From Trissonchulus latispiculum (taxonomy: Eukaryota; Nematoda; Enoplea; Enoplida; Ironidae), in contig JASAND010000874.1 of NCBI GenBank assembly GCA_030248195.1, forward strand, positions 1-64,000: DNA of 64,000 bases, given 5' to 3'. Below are positions 31,801 through 61,619 of the stretch, one piece after another. A program made the translations under genes and the position numbers. The first letter of the stretch is position 1. Each line of letters opens with the position of its first letter. The notes below the pieces were generated by a model, which was not told the origin of the DNA, did no database searches, and was given only the letters and a program-made list of their open reading frames with translations.

Positions 31801-34800
31801 AGTGAGCTTTCAAGTCAATTTCTGGTACTTCAGCTTGATTTTGACTATTGCTCTGGCTCGGTGCAAACCAATGCGGACCAACATTTTCCAGGTCATCGGC
31901 GTTCAGGCTCCCTTCCCTAGTCGAGTTAGTTGAGATTCCCAAGCCACAGCCGACTCATCCAGTGAAATTCCGACTGGACTGGACAAGGCTCTTCACTGCA
32001 CAACTGTCCTCCTCCACCGCAGTTTTAAGTGAATCACAGCTTCCTCCTACGCACAGTCGGACAATATGTATACGTTTATTCACAAGATTAAACAATTCAT
32101 CTAAGAAATTGGGACGCCCTTCCCTCATAACCCTACAATGCCCGGACGAAGAGTTGGCAGTGAGTTGCAATTTCGTCACCCGCGGGTACCCGCGACCCGC
32201 GGACCTCTCACTCGCAACTAGCGACCCACCTGACCTGACCCACTTCTTTACTTTGGACATTTTCGCATAAGTATTGAACTTTCAAACAAAAATTAGCAAG
32301 TTCAAAGCAAACTTATCAGATTTCGTCTTCGTTTTCATTAGTTCTGAACAGGCTATGCTATTGCAAGTGTTGGGTGGGACCTCGATAGTTCAGCCCATTC
32401 TGGTTCATTTTTATAGCTGCGCGTCGACTACGGCAGGAGTGTGTTCATATAATACTGTTCACTCCAATCTTGGATATGATAACAAACTACAATTTTAGCG
32501 GTTTATATTAAACAGTTTATTAGTACCAATAAAATTAGGAATGAAACTCGTAGAACTGTGTCGAAATATTACAAGCTTGACTGGAGGCAGCTCTTTACGT
32601 TGTTTCCGGAAAGGTAGAGTTGCAGAGTGCTGTAGTCAGCTGTCAACATCATTTTCGCACAAACAGTTTGTCAAGCGATGCAGAAGCACTAAAGGCTTTG
32701 CGTGATAACAAAATATTTATGCCATGACCACGTCAGGAAATTATCACTGCAACATTTTTGACTGAAGATTCAAGACAGAATGGAAATGAATAATTTTATC
32801 ATAGTTTAACATAAATTGTAATTTTTTTGGAGAAATTTGCCCAAAATTTAGTCTAAAATAGATGTAAACAAAGATAACTCCTGACCCGCTCTGACCCGCG
32901 GGTAACATACCCACTGACCGGAAAGTCGACCCGAGGCCGCGGGTATCCGCGACCCACTTCCAACTCTGCCCGGGCGGGCCAAAGCGACCATTTTCTGCAT
33001 GCATTGTCCGGAGCAAGTCAGTTACTGGTTCCCAGTCTCAACATTTTCTCCTTTTCCTTCCACACGTCGACCCCATTTTAGAATATTTCTATTTCCCCAC
33101 CTTTAGCAAAAATTTATACTTGGCCAAACTCTGCCGGCCTCTGACTTTGCTGGGTGGATCGGAGACCCTCAAACGAAGGATTCGAACATGTAGAAAAACT
33201 AATCATCGATTGGAGGTACTGTAATCCCGTCTTTCTAAGTGCTCTCTCTCAATAAAACGGGCCAGCCAAAAATGTAAAACTGGACATTTTCCACCGTTAG
33301 GAAAGCCGGTGGGCGGTTACTTGCTTCGTGTTGAAATAAGCGACTGGGTCGTGACTAGTTCTTAGGAAAATGATAACTTTTCCAGCACTAGGATATAGCT
33401 ATACTATATTACCACAAGAATCAAAACTGGCTTTCTAACGATGCGCAGTTTAAGCAGTTTGTTCCAGTCTCCAGAAAAACTACTGTATTTATCCAAACTT
33501 TCTTATGGGAGACTTCTTTCTGGCTGGCCAACTTATATATGTTCTGGCGGTTGAAGTCTGGCTGATCCTGGACCTGAGAATATATACGTGGAGCCCAACC
33601 CAAGCTAGACTGGGAGGAACGAACGTCACCAATCTTATTCAAAGAAACAATTGCACAGAGGAGAATTTCAGGCGCAATTAAAAGCAACATTTAGAAGAGA
33701 CGAGACAGCACAATAATTAAACAAAGCAGCACAGAATACTCAATTTTAAAAAGAGTCCATCCTCCCCTCTAAAACTCTAAAATATTTACCCACCCGACCC
33801 CCCACAACTGTACACAATCCTACGCAGGTGATCAATTGAGGAGACTATTTCAAACAGTCCATGATCCCAATTTAAATTAAATTTAATTTTAATTCAGTCA
33901 TTTTCCATCTCTCCTTAACAGAACGTTGAGACCGAGTCTTAAAACAGAGGATTCCAGAACCAGAAGCCAAGGGACCCACTCCCCGTCCCTCTTCAAAAAG
34001 ACGAACTCGGACAGAATGGGCGGGGTGACAGTATACGTTACATTACAGTACGTATAATATGGATATCACATTTACACGAAGACATCACAAAAGAACCAAC
34101 AACCACACTCAACTCAAACACAACATCCACAACAAAAACAACAACAATAAATACAAGACTTTATATATATATAAGAACACTAGCGCTAGTTCCCTCGCAC
34201 TCAACACACACCCTACTTCGCGACTAAAATAAAGCGACAAATGCAGAGAAGCCCAATCAAATCACGAACATATCCCCGACAGGACTAGCACGGTTTAGGA
34301 AACACGAAGCTGCACCTCTCTACCTTACAGGTTATATCGCAGCGGACGGCTCACAAGGCGTTTACAGCACAGGAGGGGTCGTTTCCCTTCACCAATGCAA
34401 ATACTAAAACTAGTAAAACCGACCCTTCGAGAAAACTATAGCCATAAACTTGGAGGAGAGGAACGCTAATCACAACAGTCAACAGGGTCGCACATCTCTC
34501 ATAATTTAAACGTCCCCCAAAATCTATAGTCAACTGTCAACCTCTGATTCAAATTTAAAATATTTTGATTCTGATTTGAAACTTAAAACTAAAATCCAAA
34601 CAGTAAAACACAAAATTGATCTATTAGATGTATACTGAAGGCAAAATGAGGAACTCGAAACTTTAAGGAAGTTCCCGAGCCAGTAGCTAAAGGGGTCGCC
34701 CGATTTCCCAGCACCTCCAGTTTTGCTAATCACCACATGTCTGCATAGTATATCTTAACGAGTTCACCATTTTATATTACAAAGACGACCTCGAAGGGTG

Positions 34801-35880
34801 ATCTGTAGGAAACGGATTTTAGTTTAGGCGTTTCACATTTTTTGATTATATAACTTTTGAAATTTAAAAATAGCCAAATTTACGTGTTTATACAATGCTG
34901 AAAGTGGGGGTCAGCAAATTTGATGAAATTTAAAACTGGGAGGCCTTACTGGAAATTCTAATTTCTACATGTCATAACTAATGACAAGTCATTTCGAACG
35001 ACACCGATTGATCCTGGGTAGTTCTGCCCGATTTAGATATTTCAATGGCGCAGAAATCTGAATTTTAGCAAAATTTCGGAAATTGCGTTTTAACAGCCAT
35101 GGCAGCAAAGACCCACAAAATGTATAGATCAAGCTCGGGTACAATTGTTGCAGCTCGCGTGAATGTGATTAAGTATTATGAGGGTCTGGCAACCACAAGC
35201 TGAAAATAATATCTATTCTTAAAAATTTTCGAAATATAATAAATTCTACATCAATGAAAGCTCTTCTTGTGGGTAACATGTTTCGTCACAGTCCACAAAT
35301 GCGTCAAATTCAAGTTATCAGCATATTCAAGATGGCCCAACTTTCAAATTGCATGCAATTAATAGCTGGTTACTAGCACTGATGGCACTACTAAACATTT
35401 AAACTCGATGTGCAGAACAGGACGATGAAATTTTGTGAGAAAATGAGCAGGATCCGTGCGCGACTAGAAAATTTTGTTTACTATAAAATTCGATTTCCTC
35501 ATTTGCCCGTGGCATGATACGAATACACAATAATCACACGCAAGCCAACAAGGGGGTAAGAATTAGATAGTAAGGCAAAATTTAGGTTAAATTGAATCCT
35601 TAAATTCTGCACGAGGGATTGAAGGAAAAATAAATTGAAGGAAAAAGGACAATTTTGAGGAACAAACAAAATTTTCAAAGACACACCAAAAGTCCACTTC
35701 CGTATTGTGCTTGCTGGCTGAGCGTGCTCATGTGCTCACCTGCAGCATATTGTGCAACCATTCTCAAACATCAGTGTTCCCACTCAAGCACAGATAAAGT
35801 ACATGAATACAAGAAATGCGTACAATAGAAGCAAAAACTTAGATACACATACAACATAACAATACAGTACAATAAATTAT
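31801..35880. other. Intergenic, scattered CCCGCGGGT motifs, no gene recognised
   Basis: CCCGCGGGTACCCGCGACCC-type blocks at 32178-32225 and 32886-32955 look like ends of an undetermined element. The remainder is AT-rich; the 60-codon hydrophobic frame at 34351-34533 (minus) is unsupported. Confidence 0.4.
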
Positions 35881-36866
35881 AGTAATTATTTATAGGACAC
35901 ATCACATAATATAGATTACAACTGTTGTAACACAGTGGACAATCAACGTATCAACGTGAGAAACACTTTGCCCAGAGGACTTCATCAGTTTCCGTTTCGT
36001 TTCTCAAAATGTCCGCAGGAGCGGCATGACGAAACAGAGCTCTCTTGTCTGAGACCACGGAGAATCAATCTTCAACGAATCGGATGCAACTACGGCGCTA
36101 TCAAATCTGAATCATAAAAAATCCAAATTCTTTGAACTGGAAAAGAGAAAAGGGAGCAACTTCGGACCCTCCCCCCTCCCGCCCGATACCGTATCTACGT
36201 ACGTACAGCTAATACTATGCTGAACATTATTATATAGGTTCATTTATGTATGTATGAGGAGAGAAAGAAGAAAAGAAAGAGCCAGACAGAGAACAGATAC
36301 TATGACAAACAAGAATAAATATATATACGTATTAAGCTGTGTATAGGGGAGGGAGAGTTGGCGGTTGCTTTGCCAGAGAGACTGGGGAGGCGGTCTGGCT
36401 CCGTTTCCTCCGTCCATCCCTCCCTCAAGTCACACAGACTGATAAGTCATCTCACAAATCACTCCCCCAAAATATTACACCAATTATATATCTCACCCAT
36501 TTCCGTCTAAATAAATGACTTGTATCCTTTCTTTCTAGGCGAGAGAAGGAAAAGGCGTGAGGGCAAACACTCGTTTATATATCTATGCATGGGCCCTTCA
36601 CCTCATTCAAATATTTTGGTTCTTCTGCCTCTGGTCCTGCTTGCGGCAGCATCAATCCCCCCTTTGAGGAATTTTAGGAGAAAAAGCCAAAATATATACA
36701 CAGCCATGTAAACTAACCCCATCACCCTGTAGTGACTTTCAAATTTAGAACAACGGAGGAAACGGGCCGCTGGGTGGAACTATACCACGGAGCCAAAGAG
36801 GGGCCTGGAGGAAGGGGGGCTGAGGGGGCGGGGGTTGGGAGAGTTGATTCGTCCTAGACATCATGC

Positions 36867-53763
<16,897 letters not shown>

Positions 53764-53930
53764 AGCTTCGGTTTGTTGATAGCAGTGTTCAATCAAACAA
53801 TATCAATAGATAATGTTTTATCAATAAACTGAAATATATATATAGTAATGCAAACGTACGTGATTTTGGCAGAAAAGCCATCACCCACTACACATAAGGA
53901 AATTTTAGAAAGTTGCAGAAAGGTTGTTTG
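53764..53930 (-). promoter_or_regulatory. RAB2: Rab2 5' flank
   Basis: AT-rich sequence upstream of the Rab2 ATG containing the probable 5' untranslated region. A (TA)n at 53829-53840 is present, but no confident promoter element can be named. Confidence 0.3.
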
Positions 53931-54760
53931 TTATAAGCCATGCTATACTTCAGCAGCACTCATTTCTAATGCTCTGCCTGGGCTTATTCTAGTGGGGGGG
54001 TGGCCCCCCCATAAACACCCTTCCCCCCCAAAAAAGTGGGTGCCCCTTTTGGTACCAACTTTTGCCCTGAAAAAATCGCTCAGAAGGCCCAATTTTCAAA
54101 AATTTTCCGGCTTCGCCGGAGATTTTCAGTCGATTTTTGCCTATTTCAGCGCTATTTTTGCACTAAAAATGAACTTTTTTGGCGATTACTATAAAAATAG
54201 CGCTATTTTTAGCATGTTTTTAGAAAAATTTCGAAAAATTTTCGCCCCCCCAAGAATGACTCGCCCCCCCGAGGGTCCCCCCCAAGAAAAATTCCCTAGA
54301 ATAAGCCCAGTCTGCCGCAGTTATATGCAAAATTTCAGATGATTGCAACTTAGCTAAGTAGCTAGTTATAATATATTAGGCCGTGCAGTACTTCAGCAGC
54401 ACTCTACTGCAGCGCAATCAAAACGTCGTAAATGCCAAAGAAGGAGACTTACACGGCACAATTTCTAATGCTATTTCGCAATTACCTGCAGAATTTCAGG
54501 CGATTGCTGTTTATAGGTATATCCGTTGCTAGTTATAGGCCGTGCTGTACTTCAGCAGCACTCTACTGTAGCGCAACCAGACGCAAACGTAAATGCCAAA
54601 GAAGGATACTTACACGGCACAATTTCTAATGCTATTCCCCAGTTGCCTGCAGAATTGCAGGCGATTGCAAGTTTTCTGTAGTTAGTTATAGGCCGTGCTG
54701 TACTTCAGCAGCACTCTACTGCAGTGCAACCATATAGCAACGTATAATAGTTTGTCATTC
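53930..54760. repeat. Tandem array, about 165-bp unit, about four units
   Basis: TACTTCAGCAGCACTC recurs at about 53948, 54391, 54550 and 54701, and ACACGGCACAATTTCTAATG twice. The first unit is split by the MITE at 53978-54310. Confidence 0.8.
53978..54310. mobile_element. CTGG...CCAG MITE, 333 bp, TSD TCTGC
   Basis: Ends CTGGGCTTATTCTAG and complement. TCTGC duplicated at 53973-53977 and 54311-54315. Internal hairpin CCGGCTTCGCCGG. Inserted in the first unit of a tandem array upstream of Rab2. Confidence 0.93.
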
Positions 54761-54763
54761 ATA

Positions 54764-55870
54764 GAGGTCGGGGGAAAAAAAACCAACCCGCAAGTGGTGG
54801 GGAAAAAAACCAACCCCCCGTTTGGGCGATGGGGATGAGCTAGCGGGCTCAAATTTTGCATGCAAGTTGGTAGGGCCCATCCCACCTACCATACCAAATT
54901 TGAGCTAAATCGGACCACTTTTGAGCATTTTGTGACATTTTGAAAATTTTGGCATTTTTGACCCCCCAAAAATTCAAAATTTGCCTATTTTTGAAGGCCT
55001 GTAAAAAATTTTCCATTTTCCATATTTAATTTTCCATTCCCAATAGTTTCTATGAGAACAACATGTGCTCTTTCCAAAAATGTCGGTCTCGCCTTCCTGC
55101 GACGCTTGGCAAGTTGCCAGCAGAATTTTTACAAAATGGGAAAAAAACCAAGGGGTGGGGAAAAAACCAATTTTTGCTTTTTGCTGCCAAACTCCCAAAA
55201 ATGGTTCTTAGTTGCTCAAAAGTCATCCACATAGCAAGTTTAATGCGTTCTTTCACGTGAACAGCTCAAAATTGCATTTGGACTTGGCAATTTTGTGCTA
55301 GCCGGTAAAAACCTCATTTCGGCGGATCGGCTGTTTGGCTCAGCTAAAGCGGCCAAAAAGTACTCTGGGACAAAGAAATACGCGAAAAAACACTGAAACA
55401 ACGTTTATTTTAATTTATTTCATCGAATTTCGAAAGATTTACAAATTTTTGCATTTTAACATAGAAACTGGCAAGTTTGATGAAACCTGTAGCCAGTTGA
55501 TGCAGCAAATAGTGATGTTTGATTTTCTCACTTATACGGAATATCGCAAAAATAAGTGCAGATATGAAGTCAGTGACGCCGATTTAACCTGTTGCATGCA
55601 TAAAATTGCTAATATGAGTTGCCCTGACCGAATACTGGGGTTGGCTTTTTCCCATCGGTTGGTTTTCCCCCGCCATTGGTTGTTTTACCCCGGCTAATTA
55701 ACCGTTAATTACTAATTAACGACAGGACCAAGAGAGGCGATTTATATACCAAAATGACAGTCTAGACAGGGCTTGATAAGAAAATAATTTATAGCCGGAT
55801 TGCTCCACTGGGTAGTTCTGCAGAGTCCAAAAAGTGACTACCTTGGTTTTTTTCCCCGACCTCTACATGT
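54764..55870. mobile_element. AGAGGTCGGGG-ended element, 1.1 kb
   Basis: Ends AGAGGTCGGGGGAAAAAAAA (with CCAACCC) and the complement ...GGTTTTTTTCCCCGACCTCT. Internal GGTTTTTTCCC blocks near both ends. Organised like the other GGG-A(n)-CCC elements but unrelated inside. Confidence 0.7.
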
Positions 55871-56055
55871 CCTAAACTATCTGTATGCCGAATTTCAAAT
55901 ACCATTGCCGATTTAATGACGTGTTATCGACGGTGCTGTGTTTGGGACAGCATATACAGCACGGTGGGAGCTGGAGAGTGCACCAACCAACATAGCTACC
56001 GATCCCCTTACGACAGACACAATTATCACAAAGTTTCATATGTTTAGCTGTTTAT

Positions 56056-56590
56056 AGCCATGGGGGGAAACCCACATTTTCGGATTTTGGCTGGAACTTT
56101 TTATTATAAGGGCTATATATATGAGAACTTTATATACCATCGTACTTGTACTTAGATCTTTCTTTTAAGCCCATTTGTACTTCTCAGTAGCGGGGGAAAA
56201 ACCCAAAAGGGGGGAAAACCCACCCCTCACAGGTCTCAAAAATTGTCGTAGCGCTATTCTGACACTTGCGGTGTAAAATTCAACTCTTTTTGAGCTAGTA
56301 TAAACCAAAAAACCCGATCTAGGTACCTTTTTTGAGATTTCATGTGCCATTGAAAATGCAGCATCAAACGGACAGGTCTCATAAGGTTTAACACATAATA
56401 AACATAGAGCAATTTTTGAAAAATGCTAAAAACGATGTAATTTGAGAAAACTTATTAGTCTATCGTGTAGAGAATGGTTTATTACGTTCAATTAGCTGTT
56501 AAAACCCACAATTGGACCTGTCCTGGATCCTCCAGTACCGAAATGGCACTTTCAGGGTTTTTGGCCCCTAGCTAGCCAGGGAAGCAAAAT
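56056..56590. repeat. Inverse partial copy of the TAGCCATGGGG element
   Basis: Begins TAGCCATGGGGGGAAACCCA and follows the complement of 50940-51515 with good similarity; then truncated. Confidence 0.7.
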
Positions 56591-56640
56591 TATCCAAATC
56601 AGGAGAAACTGGGTACTTACTCTGGGTAAGAGCGCTCACA

Positions 56641-56719
56641 GCGCCCATTGGCTCTCTCCTGTTCGGACTAAGGCTACGGCCTTAGTGACTGCAGGCAGGC
56701 GTTTCTCATTATTTCTCTA
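56641..56719 (-). repeat. 80-bp interspersed repeat, inverse mate of 20355-20434
   Basis: See the plus-strand copy in the periphilin-like gene intron. The flanks differ, so the similarity is confined to the block. Confidence 0.8.
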
Positions 56720-57643
56720 TGAATCTGAGGTATATATATTAGGGATGGGCGCGGAAAAAAAGGACTGGAAAAAAGGTTGTTTCCGTTTTTTTTCCATTTT
56801 TTTCCGATGGGGTGGAAAAAATGGAAAAATATTCCTAACGTTGTTTTGACGATTTTTACAATGAAATATCATGTTTTCTGAGCTTTTCCAGCAATTTCAC
56901 ACTATAGCAAGCTTAACAAAAAAAATCACCCGAAATTTTAACAAAAAAAATCACCCCGCCCTGACTCACAGGAAAGTCGCAGAGACCCAAATTTTTGCAA
57001 GGTGATAGCCACACATCTCGACATTACAGCCTGCGAGTTTGAGCCCCTAGGCCCTCTCCATGCGTTCAGGGCAGACCTTTAAGTGAGGGTACCCAAAAGT
57101 GACCTCAAAAACGTTCCTGACCGAAGTTCGAATTTCGGCTGCTATTTACTAAGGGAAAACCCTAGGCAACCCATATTGTGCATGTGACATGTCCTGACTG
57201 TGGGCTATCGATACATATATAGAAGTTCCCAGTCGGACCTCTGAGCCGTCCTGGGGTGGGTGATTTTTTTTGTTAAAATTTTAACAAATAAAAAATCATT
57301 TTTATGTTGTGTTACTCAAGTCAGAACAGCAGCTAGAGCAAAACTAACGTCAAATTCGAGCTCAGCGACCTCGAAAACCCTTATATACGTTGTTTTTGAG
57401 GTTGCCTGGCACTTCTGGTAGTCCAACCTGGTAACCAGCCGGGCCTGAACCGTCCGACGGTAAACGTGATCGCAGAAGTCAGTATTAGCTCATAGTTACC
57501 TAAAAACTAATGCCAGATTTGAATTCAGCGCCCTGGAAAACCCCCTAGGACATGTTTATAGCCACTTCGGACTGTCCAGTTGGTACCTGGAGGGTCCGGA
57601 CGGGTCCGGCAGGGGTCACGTGACTGTGGGTCATACCCCACCA
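56720..57643. other. AT-rich, (A)n/(T)n blocks, no gene
   Basis: GGAAAAAATGGAAAAA-type motifs and TTTAACAAAAAAAATCACCC inverted motifs (56935-56975, 57255-57290, 58325-58390) suggest element ends, but boundaries are not clear. Confidence 0.35.
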
Positions 57644-58030
57644 CAGGGTTGGGAGTCTCGGTCTCGGTCTCGCCCAAAAGCCGAGACTTGGCCAGTCTCG
57701 GTCTCGGTCTCGCTCACCCAAAAGTCTCGGTCTCGGACCGAGACTGGAAATTTTTTGAAAACATCTAATTTTGGCGAAAATTTTAAATCAATGTTATGAA
57801 AATTAACGAACGAGGTGCGGAAACCATATATTTATGTGTTAAAGCCCCTAATACTAGATCTTAGCCTCAAAAAATGGGTGAAACTAATGTTAAGCTAAAA
57901 ACTGCTAGTCTCGGTCTCGGTCTCGGTCTCGCCCAAAAGCCGAGACTTGGCCAGTCTCGGTCTCGGTACCTTGGTCTCGGTCTCGGTCTCGTTCTCGGTC
58001 TCGGTAAAATCTCGGTCTCGCCCAACCCTG
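57644..58030. mobile_element. hAT-like element with GGTCTCG arrays, 387 bp, TSD CCCCACCA
   Basis: Ends CAGGGTTGGG and complement. CCCCACCA exactly duplicated at 57636-57643 and 58031-58038. Both subterminal regions consist of GGTCTCG repeats, some arranged as inverted units (GCCGAGACTTGGCC). An 8-bp TSD and CAGGG start fit hAT. Confidence 0.88.
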
Positions 58031-58583
58031 CCCCACCAACATATGAAGTTCTGAGTTTCTCTGCCAAAATGCCTGGAAATAGGTTATAATCACTCACAAA
58101 CACGAAAAAACAACGTTTTAGCCTTTAAAACGGCACTTTAGAGCCCCCAGACTTCATACTGGACGCTGTCGGGGGCCATCAGTGACCACTAAGACTTCGG
58201 CGGGATCAGTTGCCTTAGTTGGAGCACTAGGTTAGCGGTTTTGGGTTCTAAATACGTTATTTAGTGTGCTCTATCCAAAACTGATGAGAAAAAGTTGCTA
58301 GCTGCTCTCTGGGATCCGATCCGCCACTGATTTTTTTTTGTTAACGGGTGATATTTTTTTTGTTAAACCTTTAACAAAAAAAATCACACATTTTGGTCTA
58401 CTGCAACTTACTGGTAGGTCGTAGAGCAACGAAACTGGGGTGGTTTTAAAGCTTAGCCCAATACCTATCCATGGGTCCTCAAAGTAATCGATTTGGTTTA
58501 GTTTTGCGAAAGTTCCAGCCAAAAAACCGAATTTTGATTTTTTTTAAGCTTGCTATATTTACAACCTTTTCCGTGGGTCATAG
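58031..58583. other. Intergenic, no gene recognised
   Basis: Includes a TTTGTTAA/TTAACAAA palindromic block at 58325-58390; otherwise featureless. Confidence 0.4.
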
Positions 58584-58588
58584 TAGGT

Positions 58589-58979
58589 CTGGGCTTATTC
58601 TAGTGGGGGGGGGGGGGGGGGGGCCCCCCCATAAACACCCTTCCCCCCCCCCCAAAAATCGCCCCCCCCAAAAAAGTAGGCGCCCCTTTTGGTAACAAAT
58701 TTTTCCCTGAAAAAAACGCTCAGAAGGCCAAATTTTCAAAAATTTTCCGGCGTCGCCGGAGATTTTTACTCAATTTTTGCCCTTTTCAACACTAAATCTG
58801 CTTATTTTTGCTATGAAAATCAACTTTTATAGTATATGCCAGAAAAACAGCGCTATTTTTAGCATATTTTTCGAAAAATTTTCGCCCCCCCCCCCCAAAA
58901 TTACTTTCCCCGCGGTCCGTTTGGGGGGGCCCCCCCAAGAAGCCCCCCCCCCAAGAAAAAATCCCTAGAATAAGCCCAG
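58589..58979. mobile_element. CTGG...CCAG MITE, 391 bp, TSD TAGGT
   Basis: Ends CTGGGCTTATTCTAG and complement. TAGGT duplicated at 58584-58588 and 58980-58984. Internal hairpin CCGGCGTCGCCGG. Very similar to 69-461 in its interior. Confidence 0.93.
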
Positions 58980-59960
58980 TAGGTGGGGGTATGTTAAATC
59001 TGACGAAATTGTATATATTTGGGTTTTTTCCACGCATCGGAAAAAAATGGAAAAATATTCGGGACATGTTCTGAAAGTTAATTTATGACCTCAGAACATC
59101 AAGAAACTATCAAAAACAGTGTTTAATGAGGTAAGAATACGATATTCATGAATTTGAGCTAATTTTTGGATTTGACATTTTTTCCCTTGGAACGTGAAAA
59201 TGATTGCATAACTCACCAGGTAGTGTTAATAATTACCAAACAGTCTAGTGTTCAACCAAAACTGTTAAAATATCTAGAATTGTTTACTTTACGAAGCGCG
59301 TTACCTACGAAAACCACAAACTAGGTCTAGTATAACCGCCAAGGTATATATACAGAAGTCACCTGTCCTTTGCTTTACAGCGTCACCCGCTGAAAATATT
59401 TGATTCCTACAATCAATACTGGAATCTTTCTAAGCGCTTGTGTTATTGCATTACCCCTGTGGGGCTACTAAATATCGTGAAAACGGCTTCTCCGCATGCA
59501 AAAACATGAAATAACGCAACTTTTAGCACATTGTGTATATAATTTTGGATTGACCGGAAAAAAAATGGAAAAAAACCGGAAAAAAGGTTTTTTCCGGCAA
59601 TCTTTTTTTTCCGGAAAAAAACCAACCCTGATATATATATATATATATATAGCCGTTTCCCCAAGCGGCCGAATCCTGTTCTGGACTGCAATTTCCCCAA
59701 GATTTTTTGACTTACTGTACCCCTCCCCCAACTTTTGAGCTACCCCCGCCCCGCCGACCCTAGGTGTGGCTGGCGAAAAAGGGGGTGGGGGTTGAAAAAG
59801 GGGGGGGGGGGTGAAAAAAGAGGGGGTCTGGCAAAAAGTCGATTTGGGGGGGAAGGGTAAGAAAACTTTTCGAGGGGGGTCGGCGAAATATCGGTTTTTC
59901 GTCAGAAAACTGAAAAAATTTCTCAATGTTCAGCTATTTTTAGCGATTTTTAAGGTATAT
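58980..59960. other. Intergenic with A/G-run tracts, no gene
   Basis: GGAAAAAAACC blocks at 59555-59625, (TA)n at 59634-59650 and G/C-run tracts at 59705-59880 resemble decayed element ends. Confidence 0.4.
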
Positions 59961-61103
59961 AACTAGGGGGAAAATGCCCTCGACGGGCAACCAACTTGGT
60001 AGAATAGGGAAAGACTTGAATGTTAAATACACGGTGCATGGTTACAACTGAGATTCTGCTGAAGCGGAAAAATGCCGTTTCTCAGCGACTAAAATGACAG
60101 AAACCAGCTTTGTGCGCCGAATAGGGAATCTACTCGGCGACTAAAATGAAAGAAACCAGCTTTGTGCGCCGAATAGGGAATCTACTCGGCGACTAAAATG
60201 AAAGAAACCAGCTTTGTCGCCGAATAGGGAATTCCCTCCTTCCGCCCTATTCGCGCGAACTTATCGTCTTTCGGGAGGAAATATATAGGTAATGATTCTG
60301 TTGGGAACTGCAAACGTAAGCATTGCGCTCAATATGACATTTCCCGTACCGGTTGCGTGGTGACTAGGGGTGGCGCTAGATTAATTTCTTTTTGAGCTAC
60401 CTGATCCGTAAATATTTTATGCATACAACCGCTAGCAGGACCAACAGAAAGCAACAATAAGTATATATGCAGTTTAAACAATTTGTGGTCGACAGTCCTT
60501 GTGCTAAAACATATACAATCAATCGCATTTCATTTTATAAATGTAATGTTTGATTGTATCAATTCTCGGCAAGATCAGCACAGAGCACACCTATCACAGG
60601 GGTCGCGGCAGCGACCCCTATAATATGTGTTATATATGCTCTCAATGTTTCTGATAGCACATCGAAGACATCGTATTTATGTCTGTGAAAACCTTGACTT
60701 ACGTAAGTGCTTGATAAAACTGTTGTTTTGCATTCTGAAGTAATTCTGCCATTCTGAAGCTCTCTCATTATTCAGCAAAGCAACACATAACAGGCTTCAA
60801 AGTTCGCGCGAATAGGGCGGAAGGAGGGAATTCCCTATTCGGCGACAAAGCTGGTTTCTTTCATTTTAGTCGCCGAGTAGATTCCCTATTCGGCGCACAA
60901 AGCTGGTTTCTTTCATTTTAGTCGCCGAGTAGATTCCCTATTCGGCGCACAAAGCTGGTTTCTGTCATTTTAGTCGCTGAGAAACGGCATTTTTCCGCTT
61001 CAGCAGAATCTCAGTTGTAACCATGCACCGTGTATTTAACATTCAAGTCTTTCCCTATTCTACCAAGTTGGTTGCCCGTCGAGGGCATTTTTCCCCCTAG
61101 TTT
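59961..61103. mobile_element. Large fold-back, about 302-bp near-perfect arms with internal tandem units
   Basis: Left arm 59961-60262 and right arm 60800-61103 are inverted and almost identical. Each arm contains three 52-bp units (CGGCGACTAAAATGAAAGAA...). The loop of about 540 bp includes a GC hairpin at 60597-60622. No coding capacity seen. Confidence 0.9.
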
Positions 61104-61254
61104 CGCTTATTTTTCCGCTGCAGAGAAAATCATGTCAGAGAAGTTGCATATATACACAATGTAAGCAAAGCTAGCTACCGCAAACAGGCTGGATGAAAAC
61201 GTTCTAGTTCAACTGAATGTATTTGCTGAAGCGGAAAAATGCCTGTTAATAGCC

Positions 61255-61600
61255 TTTTCAGAACTTTATACACGGTGCGTCATCTTAGGCTGGAAGGCCA
61301 CTGTTCATGGCCTCTACAGAACATTATACACGGTGCGTCATCTTAGGCTGGAAGGCCACTGTTCATGGCCTCTACAGAACATTATACACGGAGCGTTATC
61401 TTAGGCTGGAAGGCCACTGTTCATGGCCTTTTCAGAACTTTTTACAAGGTGCGTTATCTTAGGCAGGAAGGCCACTGTTCATGGCCTTTTCAGAACTTTT
61501 TACACGGTGCGTTATCTTAGGCAGGAAGGCCACTGTTCATGGCCTTTTCATAACTTTTTACACGGTGCGTTATCTTAGGCAGGAAGGCTATTTTAAAAGC
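61255..61600. repeat. Tandem array, 58-bp unit, six units
   Basis: CACGGTGCGTNATCTTAGGC recurs every 58 bp, followed by GGAAGGCCACTGTTCATGGCC. Two subtypes (CTGG then CAGG before AAGG) lie in order. Confidence 0.92.
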
Positions 61601-61619
61601 CATCCAGCACCGTAACCTT

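Noticed and set aside
32133..32960. One hAT element bounded by the CCCGCGGGT blocks
   Set aside because: The two blocks share AGAGTTGG and CCCGCGGGT motifs in inverse orientation, but I could not find matching tips or a TSD.
34351..34533. 60-codon hydrophobic frame as a small membrane protein
   Set aside because: No splice context, no similarity known to me, and the flanks are AT-rich intergenic sequence.
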